Below, one piece after another: positions 6,672 through 13,087 of a stretch of 26,428 bases of DNA. The notes under the pieces are model-generated. The model was not told where the DNA came from, made no database searches, and was given only the letters and a program-made list of their open reading frames with translations. Position 1 is the first letter of the stretch, and each line of letters starts with the position of its first letter. Where the stretch lies: assembly GCA_937928455.1 (NCBI GenBank), contig CALFUG010000303.1, forward strand, positions 1 through 26,428. The letters are read 5' to 3'. This DNA is from an uncultured Clostridia bacterium. GTDB lineage: Bacteria; Bacillota; Clostridia; Peptostreptococcales; Anaerovoracaceae. Position numbers and translations under genes: made by a program.

Positions 6672-8267
6672 TTCCATATATTGTACGATACGAATGCCGT
6701 ATACATTATCTTGGAATTCATGAACCAGGGTACAGGATTCTTGGAGATAATCCTGTAATTCGTCCATGTACCGTAAGTTCCCGTAGATCATGTTCCAAAT
6801 AGGCCGTTTCTGATAAATCAAATCCAGTTCATCGGATATGACGATGTACTGGATTTGATTTTCTTCCAGATACTCCGAAAGAGAAAGATTGTTTTCTTTG
6901 AGGTAGGAAAGATTTCGATAGTCCCTGAGACCGTCATTTTCAAAATAGTATTCACTGTTCAAATTGGCCAGAACCTTGGCATGGGAAGGAATGGCTTTGC
7001 TAATTTCATTTAAATATCTGTCATAGGAATATTGGGTGGATAGCCAAGGCGAAATGTTCGAAATTGTGGAAAGTAAAAGCACTATGATGATGGCAGCCAT
7101 GGAAAGCCATAGACCAGGTGTCTTCTTCTGGTTTTTTTCTTGCCAGAAGAAGAGCAGGAGAAGATACAGCAGCGCAAAAAACAAGGGAAAGAAGAACACA
7201 ATGCTGGTCTGATTATATCGGCCGATGATAACCATACCTGCAAAAATCCCCAATAGACCTTGCAAAACAAAGAGAAGTGGTCTTCTTTGTTCTGTGGGGA
7301 GAGTCTTTTTTTTCTGCAAAACCAACCACAAAGATACCAGGAAAGCCACTCCAAAGAGAATGAGTTCTATTCGAATATTGGGAACATGGTAGGTGCCACT
7401 GACCTGAAACCATATTTTTTGGAGAAAGTAGGGGAATTCTCCCAATTTTGATGTGATGGGGGCGGCGATATCAAATTCGCTTTGGCCGTATGCCAGATAA
7501 TGAGAGAAAAAGTTGGGGTCGAAAGAAAGACTAATGGCAAGAAAAATGCCTCCTATGGATGCCGTAATGCCTGTGTATTGCAATAACGGCTTCCATTTCG
7601 TGAGAGGGCGGACATGGAAGGTCTTCCCGGGAAGTAGCATGAGTAAGCCCATCATTCCAAGAATGAAACTATTGGGATGAAGTCCGATGGATAGACCGGT
7701 TATAATGGCAGCCGGAATGGGTTTTTCGCGGTATAGAAGAGAAGCAATGGCCACCAAGGCCAACAAAAGAATGATTTCTTGTCGGGCGAAGTGTGCGGCA
7801 TATATGAACTGAATGGAACTGGCCATCATTGCCATTCCCAAGAAGGACGCTATTATGATCCTTCGATTTTCCTCCCTATCAATGGGACTGAGTTGGATCA
7901 AGAGACGTTGGAAGAGGCCGAGTACAACCGTGGAAGTTAGTAGCGACAAGAGCCGGAATGAGAAAACATGGTACCCAAATATCATGAGAAATGGCATCTG
8001 CAAAAGGTGAAAAACCGTTTTAATGGCATGAGGGTATCTGGGCTTTACGTCATAAAAGGTCTCCGTAACCCCCAAGTCTTTGCTTTCCAGTATGTTTCGG
8101 GTAAGCCCGGATAGCCAGGATTCATCCGAATGCACGAAAGGATACTGTGTGAGGAAAAGAAGGTTCATTAAGAAGTAAGCCACCAGAAAGAGAATGGTAG
8201 CGATGGTGGATTTATTGGTTTCAGTCCATTTGCTTGTTAGGGCAATGGGGGTGGATTTTCGAGACAT
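6618..8267 (-). CDS. Membrane glycosyltransferase, GT39/ArnT-PMT type
   Basis: A polytopic protein of about 549 residues with a dozen or so hydrophobic segments in the first three quarters and a soluble C-terminal domain. The acidic pair in the first external loop, QYPFVHSDESWL, is the catalytic-site feature of PMT/ArnT enzymes, which transfer a sugar from a polyprenyl-phosphate donor to a lipid, protein or polymer acceptor outside the membrane. The start is set at the ATG 8267, which has AGAAGG 8 bases upstream; an in-frame TTG at 8297 has no good site. The gene runs toward the ABC operon and its last 54 bases overlap the ATPase gene. The acceptor is unknown; pairing with the GT2 enzyme at 2377 is inferred. 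Confidence 0.85.
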   Translation of the reverse strand: MSRKSTPIALTSKWTETNKSTIATILFLVAYFLMNLLFLTQYPFVHSDESWLSGLTRNILESKDLGVTETFYDVKPRYPHAIKTVFHLLQMPFLMIFGYHVFSFRLLSLLTSTVVLGLFQRLLIQLSPIDREENRRIIIASFLGMAMMASSIQFIYAAHFARQEIILLLALVAIASLLYREKPIPAAIITGLSIGLHPNSFILGMMGLLMLLPGKTFHVRPLTKWKPLLQYTGITASIGGIFLAISLSFDPNFFSHYLAYGQSEFDIAAPITSKLGEFPYFLQKIWFQVSGTYHVPNIRIELILFGVAFLVSLWLVLQKKKTLPTEQRRPLLFVLQGLLGIFAGMVIIGRYNQTSIVFFFPLFFALLYLLLLFFWQEKNQKKTPGLWLSMAAIIIVLLLSTISNISPWLSTQYSYDRYLNEISKAIPSHAKVLANLNSEYYFENDGLRDYRNLSYLKENNLSLSEYLEENQIQYIVISDELDLIYQKRPIWNMIYGNLRYMDELQDYLQESCTLVHEFQDNVYGIRIVQYMESDLDFTVYVFKIDDFVG

Positions 8268-8451
8268 AAGCATAACCTTCTCTTGCTTTTTTTCCAACTA
8301 TCTCACATTGTTAATTTTTTTTCAACTATAAAAATATCATATGTAGCATAAAAAATTATTATAGGACAATGGTTTCTCCCTGTTGTATGATGAGATTGAC
8401 AGTTTACTAACAAAGTTACAGTAGCTCTTTTATTAAAGGAGGAGAAAGCTT

Positions 8452-9372
8452 GTGCGATTGATTGCTAAAAAATTAACACTGACACTTCTATTGGTACTAT
8501 TGGCAGTCTCGGTTTCCGCTTGCAATCCGTCTGACTATGTGGAGACGGAATCTCAAATCATCAGTGCTTCTGATTTTGCAGAATTACTGGTTGGAGATGA
8601 GGAATTCTATATCATAGATATGCAGAAGCCGGAAGACTATAAGAAGGGTCACGTGGAGGGTGCGGTAAATGTAGTGAAAGATGATATTGTCATTTCCGTT
8701 CCTGTTGACAACATGTTGACATCGAAAGCAAAATTCGAAAAAGCCATGAGTGAAGCGGGTATCGAAGAAGATACCACCGTGTACATTTATGATAATGACC
8801 GTATGAGCGCTGCCCGCCTTTGGTGGTCCTTCCTCATGTATGGAAATGAAAATGCCAAAGTAATCGATGGTGGAATATCAGCCATCGAAATGGCCGGAAT
8901 AGAGTTGACAAATCAGGCGCCTACCATCAAAGAATCGCAGTATAAAGCGGGAGACAAGAGTGATTTGTACATTGCCACCATGGGTGATGTAAAGGATCAG
9001 ATAGATGAACCGAATCCCAATATGATTTTGCTCGACGTAAGAACCGATCAGGAATACATAGAAAAAGGAAAAATCCCATCTTCCATTATGATGGATTATG
9101 CCAACGTTTTCTATGCTGATAATACATTTAAGAGTGTACAGACAATTCGTATCGATTTCATCGACAATGGAATGAGACCAGAAAACGAAATTATTATGTA
9201 TTGTCAAACGTCCATGCGTGCAGCCCCGGTGTTCCTATCCTTGTATAATGCGGGATACAGAAACATTAAAATCTACGATGGTGCTTATCTGGAATGGTCC
9301 AGTAATCCCAACAACCCTGTAGATATACCGGAAGGTACGGCGGTGTTGCCAAGTAAAAAAGATGCATCCTAG
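8452..9372 (+). CDS. Tandem-rhodanese lipoprotein (one inactive, one active-type domain)
   Basis: The start is GTG at 8452, 9 bases after AAAGGAGG. A lipoprotein signal ends in VSVSAC (Cys24), so the 306-residue protein is anchored outside the membrane. Two rhodanese domains follow. In the first, the loop that normally holds the sulfur-carrying Cys reads YIYDNDRMSAA, with Asp114 in its place, as in the structural N-terminal domain of classical thiosulfate sulfurtransferases. The second has MYCQTSMRAAP with Cys251 and should be able to carry a persulfide. The layout matches the TST/MST (SseA-like) family but with secretion. The next gene, 16 bases downstream, is another double-rhodanese lipoprotein, so the two probably act on the same extracytoplasmic sulfur compound. 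Thiosulfate is possible; the substrate is not visible. Confidence 0.9.
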   Translation: MRLIAKKLTLTLLLVLLAVSVSACNPSDYVETESQIISASDFAELLVGDEEFYIIDMQKPEDYKKGHVEGAVNVVKDDIVISVPVDNMLTSKAKFEKAMSEAGIEEDTTVYIYDNDRMSAARLWWSFLMYGNENAKVIDGGISAIEMAGIELTNQAPTIKESQYKAGDKSDLYIATMGDVKDQIDEPNPNMILLDVRTDQEYIEKGKIPSSIMMDYANVFYADNTFKSVQTIRIDFIDNGMRPENEIIMYCQTSMRAAPVFLSLYNAGYRNIKIYDGAYLEWSSNPNNPVDIPEGTAVLPSKKDAS

Positions 9373-9388
9373 AGGAGGAGAGTAGTCC

Positions 9389-10327
9389 ATGAAATTGAAG
9401 AAATTATTTGCAGTAATGCTGGTGGTTGCCTTAATCGCAGCATCCTTCGCCGCTTGTGGCGGAACAGAAGCTCCCGTAGAAGAACCGGAAGATGTAGTAG
9501 AAGTAAATGTGGTGGAAGAGGCCGCAATGGCTTATTTTGCTGAATATCCCGAGAACAATCACATGATTACCATGGAAGCATTGATGCCCTTGATTGATGC
9601 GGGCGAAGAAATGTTCATCATCGATACCAGAGCAGCAGATGCTTACGCAGAAGGCCACCTGGCCGGTGCCGTAAACATGCCTTTTGCCAGCACCGCCATT
9701 GCGGATAATCTGGAAGTGATTCCAGATGATGTACCGGTATATGTGTATTGCTATAGTGGTCAGACCGCATCTCAGGTAACTTCCGTTCTGAATGTAGCTG
9801 GCAAGCCGGTTACGAATATCCGTGGTGGATGGAATCGTGGAATTTCTACAACCGCCGGATTTGAAGCATATGTAAGCACGGATGAAGTGGCCATGCCCAC
9901 GGATGTTTACGAAGTAGACGCCGACTTAAAAGCGGCGGTAGAAGAGTATTTTGCAACCGTTGCATCCTATAATGGAACGGATTATGCAAACCAGAATATT
10001 TCTCCGGAAAAAGTGAAGGAAATAGTAGATTCCGGTTCCGACGAATATGTAATCCTTTCCGTTAGACAGGCGGTTGATTATGCGGAAGCACATGTACCGG
10101 GCGCAATGAACATTCCTTTTGGGGCCGGTATGCAGGAAGCTTTTGCTGATCTTCCCCAGGACAAGACCATCGTGGTTTATTGCTACACCGGTCATACCGC
10201 ATCTCAGACCGTTGGAATTTTGAGACTGCTGGGGTATGAAGCATTGAACATGTCCTTTGGTATGGGTAGTGTGGAAACCAAAGTAGGTTGGCTGGGTGCT
10301 GGTTATGAAACCGAAGCGGCAGAGTAG
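9389..10327 (+). CDS. Tandem-rhodanese lipoprotein (two active-type domains)
   Basis: A 312-residue lipoprotein: hydrophobic signal then SFAAC (Cys23), an acidic linker, and two rhodanese domains. Both have a Cys in the active loop, CYSGQTASQ (Cys121) and CYTGHTASQ (Cys265), so both look competent for sulfur transfer; this differs from the preceding gene, where only the second domain is. The six-residue Cys loop ending before a helix is the general single-domain (GlpE/PspE-like) form. Both domains start with helix segments that carry EEYF/AYFAEYP-like sequence, suggesting an internal duplication. A strong ribosome binding site (GAGGAGGAGAG) precedes the ATG. The gene is second in a two-gene unit closed by the terminator at 10396. 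Confidence 0.9.
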   Translation: MKLKKLFAVMLVVALIAASFAACGGTEAPVEEPEDVVEVNVVEEAAMAYFAEYPENNHMITMEALMPLIDAGEEMFIIDTRAADAYAEGHLAGAVNMPFASTAIADNLEVIPDDVPVYVYCYSGQTASQVTSVLNVAGKPVTNIRGGWNRGISTTAGFEAYVSTDEVAMPTDVYEVDADLKAAVEEYFATVASYNGTDYANQNISPEKVKEIVDSGSDEYVILSVRQAVDYAEAHVPGAMNIPFGAGMQEAFADLPQDKTIVVYCYTGHTASQTVGILRLLGYEALNMSFGMGSVETKVGWLGAGYETEAAE

Positions 10328-10395
10328 TAGAAACAGTATACAATAGTCAACATCTTTTCCGGTTTGGCCAATTGCCGATTGGAAGGAATAAAATG

Positions 10396-10436
10396 AGTCC
10401 TGGGCGAACGCTACTTTTTCGCCCGGGACTTTTTTT
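10396..10436 (+). terminator. Rho-independent terminator of the rhodanese operon
   Basis: A 13-base stem, AGTCCTGGGCGAA (10396-10408) with TTCGCCCGGGACT (10418-10430), has one G-U pair and a 9-base loop, followed by a run of T through 10436. It lies about 70 bases after the second rhodanese gene. Confidence 0.93.
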
Positions 10437-10465
10437 GTCCTTTGAGAGGGGAAATGGGATATAAT
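10435..10465 (+). promoter_or_regulatory. Candidate promoter of the EEP-family gene
   Basis: TATAAT at 10460-10465 is perfect. TTGTCC at 10435-10440 is the best -35, with a long 19-base spacer, and it touches the T-run of the preceding terminator. Transcription would start near 10472, downstream of the in-frame ATG at 10442, which supports the start at 10496 for the next gene. Confidence 0.5.
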
Positions 10466-10495
10466 AGTACAGAGAAAGCATTTGAGGAGAAGAAA

Positions 10496-11569
10496 ATGAG
10501 GCGATTTATGACGGGACTATTGGGGATCATTGGACTAATTGTAGTAGCATTTGGCCTGTTTATTCTTTGGCTGCATGTCACAGAGTATGACCCGGCACCC
10601 AGAGAAGAGCTTTTGGTGAAGAGCATTGCGCCGGAAAAGATGGAAATGGAAAAAGACATCACCATCTTATCTTTTAATATTGGATACGGTGCATTGTCCA
10701 AGGATATGGACTTCGTCATGGACGGGGGAAAAATGTCTTATCCGGAATCATCCCAAATCGTTTATCAAAATATGGAGGGTGTAAAAGAGGCGTTGACTTC
10801 CATCCAACCTGACATCTTTATGATTCAAGAGATTGATCGGGATTCCAAGAGAAGTTATCATATGGATCAGGTGGCGTATTTGGAAGAAGCCCTGGAAATT
10901 CCCGGAGTATATGCGACAAACTTCAGATGTCGATACGTTCCATTCCCTATACCACGCATGTTGGGGAAAATTGAAAGCGGTTTGGCAGTATTTCATGGAT
11001 ATACCGTAGAAAATGCCGACAGAGTGGCACTTTCGGTGCCCTTTCAGTGGCCGGTTCGACTGGCTCAGTTAAAGCGATGTCTATTGGTAGAGGATATCCC
11101 CATCGAGGGGACGGACAAAAAGCTGGTACTCATTAATCTTCACTTAGAAGCGTACGATGATGGGGGAGGAAGAGCTGCCCAAACGGCCGCGTTGGCCCAG
11201 TTGATGGAGGATGAGTACAATAAGGGAAATTACGTGATAGCAGGAGGAGATTGGAATCAAACATTTCCAGGCTCGGATTTGACACGATATCCGTTGGTGG
11301 ACACGGAGACGTTTCGAGCCGGAGAAATAGATGAAACACTTTGGGATCAATGGGAATTTCATTACGATGAGTCGGTTCCCACCAGCCGTTTGCTGAACCA
11401 GCCGTATCAGCCTGAGCACCCAAAGACCCAGTATTATGTAATCGACGGATTTGCGACTTCGCCGAATGTACAAGTGGAGGAAATTCTGACAATAGATCAA
11501 GAATTCCAGTTTTCTGATCACAATCCGGTATGGATACGGATTCGATTGTTAAATGACGAGAAGGTATAG
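10496..11569 (+). CDS. Membrane-anchored endonuclease/exonuclease/phosphatase-family protein
   Basis: A 357-residue member of the EEP superfamily (DNase I, AP endonuclease, sphingomyelinase and inositol-phosphatase folds). The N-terminus (residues 5-27) is one hydrophobic segment without a lipobox cysteine, so the catalytic domain is probably outside the cell on a membrane anchor. Catalytic motifs are in order: LSFNIGYG (Asn61), MIQEIDRDS (Glu112), INLHLEAYDDGG (His216), AGGDWNQ (Asp252, Asn254) and SDHNPVW near the C-terminus. The ATG at 10496 follows GAGGAG and lies after the promoter; the upstream ATG at 10442 does not. A single-gene unit ending in the terminator at 11609. Phosphodiester or phosphomonoester cleavage is expected; the substrate (nucleic acid, lipid or nucleotide) cannot be told. 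Confidence 0.88.
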   Translation: MRRFMTGLLGIIGLIVVAFGLFILWLHVTEYDPAPREELLVKSIAPEKMEMEKDITILSFNIGYGALSKDMDFVMDGGKMSYPESSQIVYQNMEGVKEALTSIQPDIFMIQEIDRDSKRSYHMDQVAYLEEALEIPGVYATNFRCRYVPFPIPRMLGKIESGLAVFHGYTVENADRVALSVPFQWPVRLAQLKRCLLVEDIPIEGTDKKLVLINLHLEAYDDGGGRAAQTAALAQLMEDEYNKGNYVIAGGDWNQTFPGSDLTRYPLVDTETFRAGEIDETLWDQWEFHYDESVPTSRLLNQPYQPEHPKTQYYVIDGFATSPNVQVEEILTIDQEFQFSDHNPVWIRIRLLNDEKV

Positions 11570-11608
11570 AGCAACGGATGCTAATATAGGTGAGGGCGAA
11601 GAATAGAA

Positions 11609-11631
11609 AAAACCCCGACAAGCGGGGTTTT
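11609..11631. terminator. Bidirectional terminator between EEP gene and spoVG
   Basis: The stem AAAACCCCG (11609-11617) with CGGGGTTTT (11623-11631) has a 5-base loop. Read leftward, the hairpin is followed by TTTTTTCT, a good T-run for spoVG; read rightward, it is followed by TTTTAATTTT, adequate for the EEP gene. It lies between the two convergent stop codons. Confidence 0.85.
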
Positions 11632-11669
11632 AATTTTGGTTTTACTGGCGTCATAAAAAAATATAAATA

Positions 11670-12029
11670 TTATTCCGTTATTTCTTCTTCTTTCGCTTCT
11701 TCTTCAGCTTCTTCTTCTTCTTCTTCTTTCGGCGGCGCTGAAACAGCCCCCGAGGAAGCCATTGCCGCTGCGTTTTCTAATACTTTTTCATACTCCACAA
11801 AAATTGCTTCTTTGATGCGATTTCGGGTTTCGGAAGTGAGAGGATGGGCGATGTCTCTGAAATCCCCTTCGCCCATCTTTCGACTGGGCATCGCTATAAA
11901 CAGTCCGTTTTGTCCCTCAATGACCTTGATGTCATGCACCACGAACTCTTCATCAAATGTGATAGAAACCACCGCTTTCATCTTTCCTTCGTCGTTGACC
12001 TTGCGTACTCGTACATCCGTAATGTTCAT
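11670..12029 (-). CDS. spoVG: SpoVG, RNA-binding regulatory protein with acidic tail
   Basis: SpoVG is a small RNA/DNA-binding regulator that affects sporulation septation, capsule and virulence genes in Firmicutes. Residues 1-85 match the family: MNITDVRVRKV at the start, then NGLFIAMPSRK (41-51) and DIAHPLTSETR. The protein is 119 residues against 84-97 in common relatives; the extra length is a tail after residue 98 made almost only of Glu with a few Ala and Lys. The start is the ATG at 12029, 7 bases after AAGGGTGG; the in-frame GTG at 12041 sits inside that ribosome binding site and is unlikely. It has its own promoter (12096-12124) directly after purR and a terminator at 11609. A long Ser-rich frame on the other strand is a shadow of the Glu codons. 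Confidence 0.93.
   Translation of the reverse strand: MNITDVRVRKVNDEGKMKAVVSITFDEEFVVHDIKVIEGQNGLFIAMPSRKMGEGDFRDIAHPLTSETRNRIKEAIFVEYEKVLENAAAMASSGAVSAPPKEEEEEEAEEEAKEEEITE
11682..11730 (-). repeat. GAA/GAG-type trinucleotide repeat in the spoVG tail
   Basis: On the plus strand this is a near-continuous run of TTC units interrupted by a few CTT, GCT and TTT steps. It codes the Glu-rich end of SpoVG. Runs of identical triplets can gain or lose units by replication slippage, so tail length may vary between strains. Confidence 0.8.
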
Positions 12030-12070
12030 ACTTACTACCACCCTTTCTATGCCGCGTAAACCAAGTCCAC

Positions 12071-12084
12071 ACCGCAGTCGCGGT
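12071..12084 (-). other. Small hairpin at the 5' end of the spoVG leader
   Basis: ACCGC-GACT-GCGGT forms a perfect 5-base-pair stem with a 4-base loop, beginning about 5 bases after the predicted spoVG transcript start (near 12089). It is too far from the start codon to mask the ribosome binding site; a role in protecting the 5' end is possible but unproven. Confidence 0.45.
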
Positions 12085-12095
12085 ATTTCCCCGTC

Positions 12096-12124
12096 ATTAT
12101 ACTAGAAAGAAGTTTCAATTACAA
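12096..12124 (-). promoter_or_regulatory. spoVG promoter, sigma-A type
   Basis: Reading leftward: TTGTAA (12124-12119), a 17-base spacer, then a perfect TATAAT (12101-12096). It starts 10 bases after the purR stop codon. In B. subtilis spoVG is driven by sigma-H; the element seen here fits the housekeeping sigma factor better. Confidence 0.75.
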
Positions 12125-12133
12125 GAATTTCGT

Positions 12134-12943
12134 CTAAAAAATCTGATTATTCGGAAAGAAGGACAGCTTCCGATTTTCCTCGTCCAACGGCCCCATATAT
12201 ACGATAGGGACGTAGTTGTCAATTTTTTTTCGCTCCGGTTCTTGAGATGCAATCACCACGCCGGTGGAGAGTACTTCTATGTCAAACTCGGAGAGAATAT
12301 CGGCGATTCCTTTTACGGAGCCTCCGCCTCGCATGAAGTCATCAATGATTATGGCTCGAGTCCCGGGATTCACCGCCCGCTTGGCGATGCTCATCTTTTG
12401 AATCCGGTCATAGGAACCCGAGAAATAGTTGATGGAAACAGTAGAACCCTCGCTGATTTTCGTCTCTCTTCGAATCACCACTAGGGGTAGATTTAATAAG
12501 AAAGCAGTCATAACTGCCACGGGAATTCCCTTGGTTTCAATGGTTGCTACCAAGTCCGCTTCTGAGTTTTGAAATTTTCGTGCAAAAACAGTAGCCAGTC
12601 TTTTCACCAAATGGGCATCGAACATCAAATCGGAGCTATAGATAAATCCGCCTCCCAGTAATCGACCGGGATCGGTGAGTTTTTGGCATAATTCCTCTTG
12701 TAGCAATAAGGTGTCTTTGTTCGAGACGTATGGAACAAATCGGACGCCTCCTGATGCCCCAGGAGTGGTTTCTATAAATCCCAGTTCCGACTCTTTTAGA
12801 ATTTCCTTGGCAGTGGAAATATCTTCACTGATACTGGACTTAGCGGCTCCAAACTGGTCGCAGAAGGTTTTTAAGCCAAAGGTTTGATTGGGAGAGTCCG
12901 ATAGTATCTTAATGAGGTTTCCCACTCGGTGAGTGCGTTTCAT
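12134..12943 (-). CDS. purR: Purine operon repressor PurR (Bacillus type)
   Basis: A 269-residue homologue of the B. subtilis purine repressor (285 residues), unrelated to E. coli PurR. It has an N-terminal winged helix (KRTHRVGNLIKILSDSPNQ onward, residues 2-75) and a phosphoribosyltransferase-like effector domain with the PRPP-binding loop AIIIDDFMRGGGS near residue 200. PRPP releases it from DNA when purines are scarce. The start is the ATG at 12943, with AAAGGA 9 bases upstream; the frame stays open to 13018 but those extra residues would be encoded upstream of the predicted transcript start. The gene diverges from murC and precedes spoVG on the same strand. The usual yabJ (RidA) gene between purR and spoVG is absent. 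Confidence 0.95.
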   Translation of the reverse strand: MKRTHRVGNLIKILSDSPNQTFGLKTFCDQFGAAKSSISEDISTAKEILKESELGFIETTPGASGGVRFVPYVSNKDTLLLQEELCQKLTDPGRLLGGGFIYSSDLMFDAHLVKRLATVFARKFQNSEADLVATIETKGIPVAVMTAFLLNLPLVVIRRETKISEGSTVSINYFSGSYDRIQKMSIAKRAVNPGTRAIIIDDFMRGGGSVKGIADILSEFDIEVLSTGVVIASQEPERKKIDNYVPIVYMGPLDEENRKLSFFPNNQIF

Positions 12944-12960
12944 AAGAATATCCTTTCCAT

Positions 12961-12973
12961 AAATTCGAACATC
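12961..12973 (+). promoter_or_regulatory. PurBox-like sequence upstream of purR
   Basis: AAATTCGAACATC matches the published B. subtilis PurBox (AWWWCCGAACWWT) at 11 of 13 positions. It lies 18 bases before the purR start, inside the predicted leader. A second, weaker box with a CCGAA core is on the other strand at 12997-13009, but the spacing (23 bases between boxes) differs from the 16-17 bases usual for PurR operators. Confidence 0.35.
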
Positions 12974-12989
12974 AGTATATTTTATGTCA

Positions 12990-13018
12990 ATAATATTCGC
13001 TTCGGTGAAAAAAGTCAA
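12990..13018 (-). promoter_or_regulatory. purR promoter, sigma-A type
   Basis: Reading leftward: TTGACT (13018-13013), 17-base spacer, TATTAT (12995-12990). Transcription would start near 12983, giving a leader of about 40 bases. Its -35 faces the murC -35 across 15 bases. Confidence 0.7.
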
Positions 13019-13033
13019 ATCCGGAGATTATTT

Positions 13034-13062
13034 TTGAAATGACCCCTTCGATATGATATACT
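13034..13062 (+). promoter_or_regulatory. Promoter of the murC-glmU-prs-pth-mfd operon
   Basis: TTGAAA (13034-13039), an exact 17-base spacer and TATACT (13057-13062). Transcription would start near 13069, about 20 bases before the murC ATG. No other clear promoter was seen until 20128, so this one probably drives five genes. Confidence 0.75.
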
Positions 13063-13087
13063 GATATTGCAAAAAGTGGAGGTTAAG

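Noticed and set aside
8268..8297. TTG start for the GT39-type glycosyltransferase
   Set aside because: No good ribosome binding site precedes it, while the ATG at 8267 has AGAAGG 8 bases upstream; the TTG remains possible.
11133..11654. A 173-codon minus-strand frame across the end of the EEP gene and the terminator
   Set aside because: It reads through the bidirectional terminator and is antisense to conserved EEP motifs.
11590..12105. A 171-codon Ser/Thr-rich frame on the plus strand over spoVG
   Set aside because: It is antisense to the spoVG gene, its Ser run is the complement of the Glu codon repeat, and it has no ribosome binding site of its own.
12997..13009. Second PurBox facing the one at 12961
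   Set aside because: Only the CCGAA core matches and the spacing of 23 bases is outside the usual 16-17, so it is not listed as a feature.
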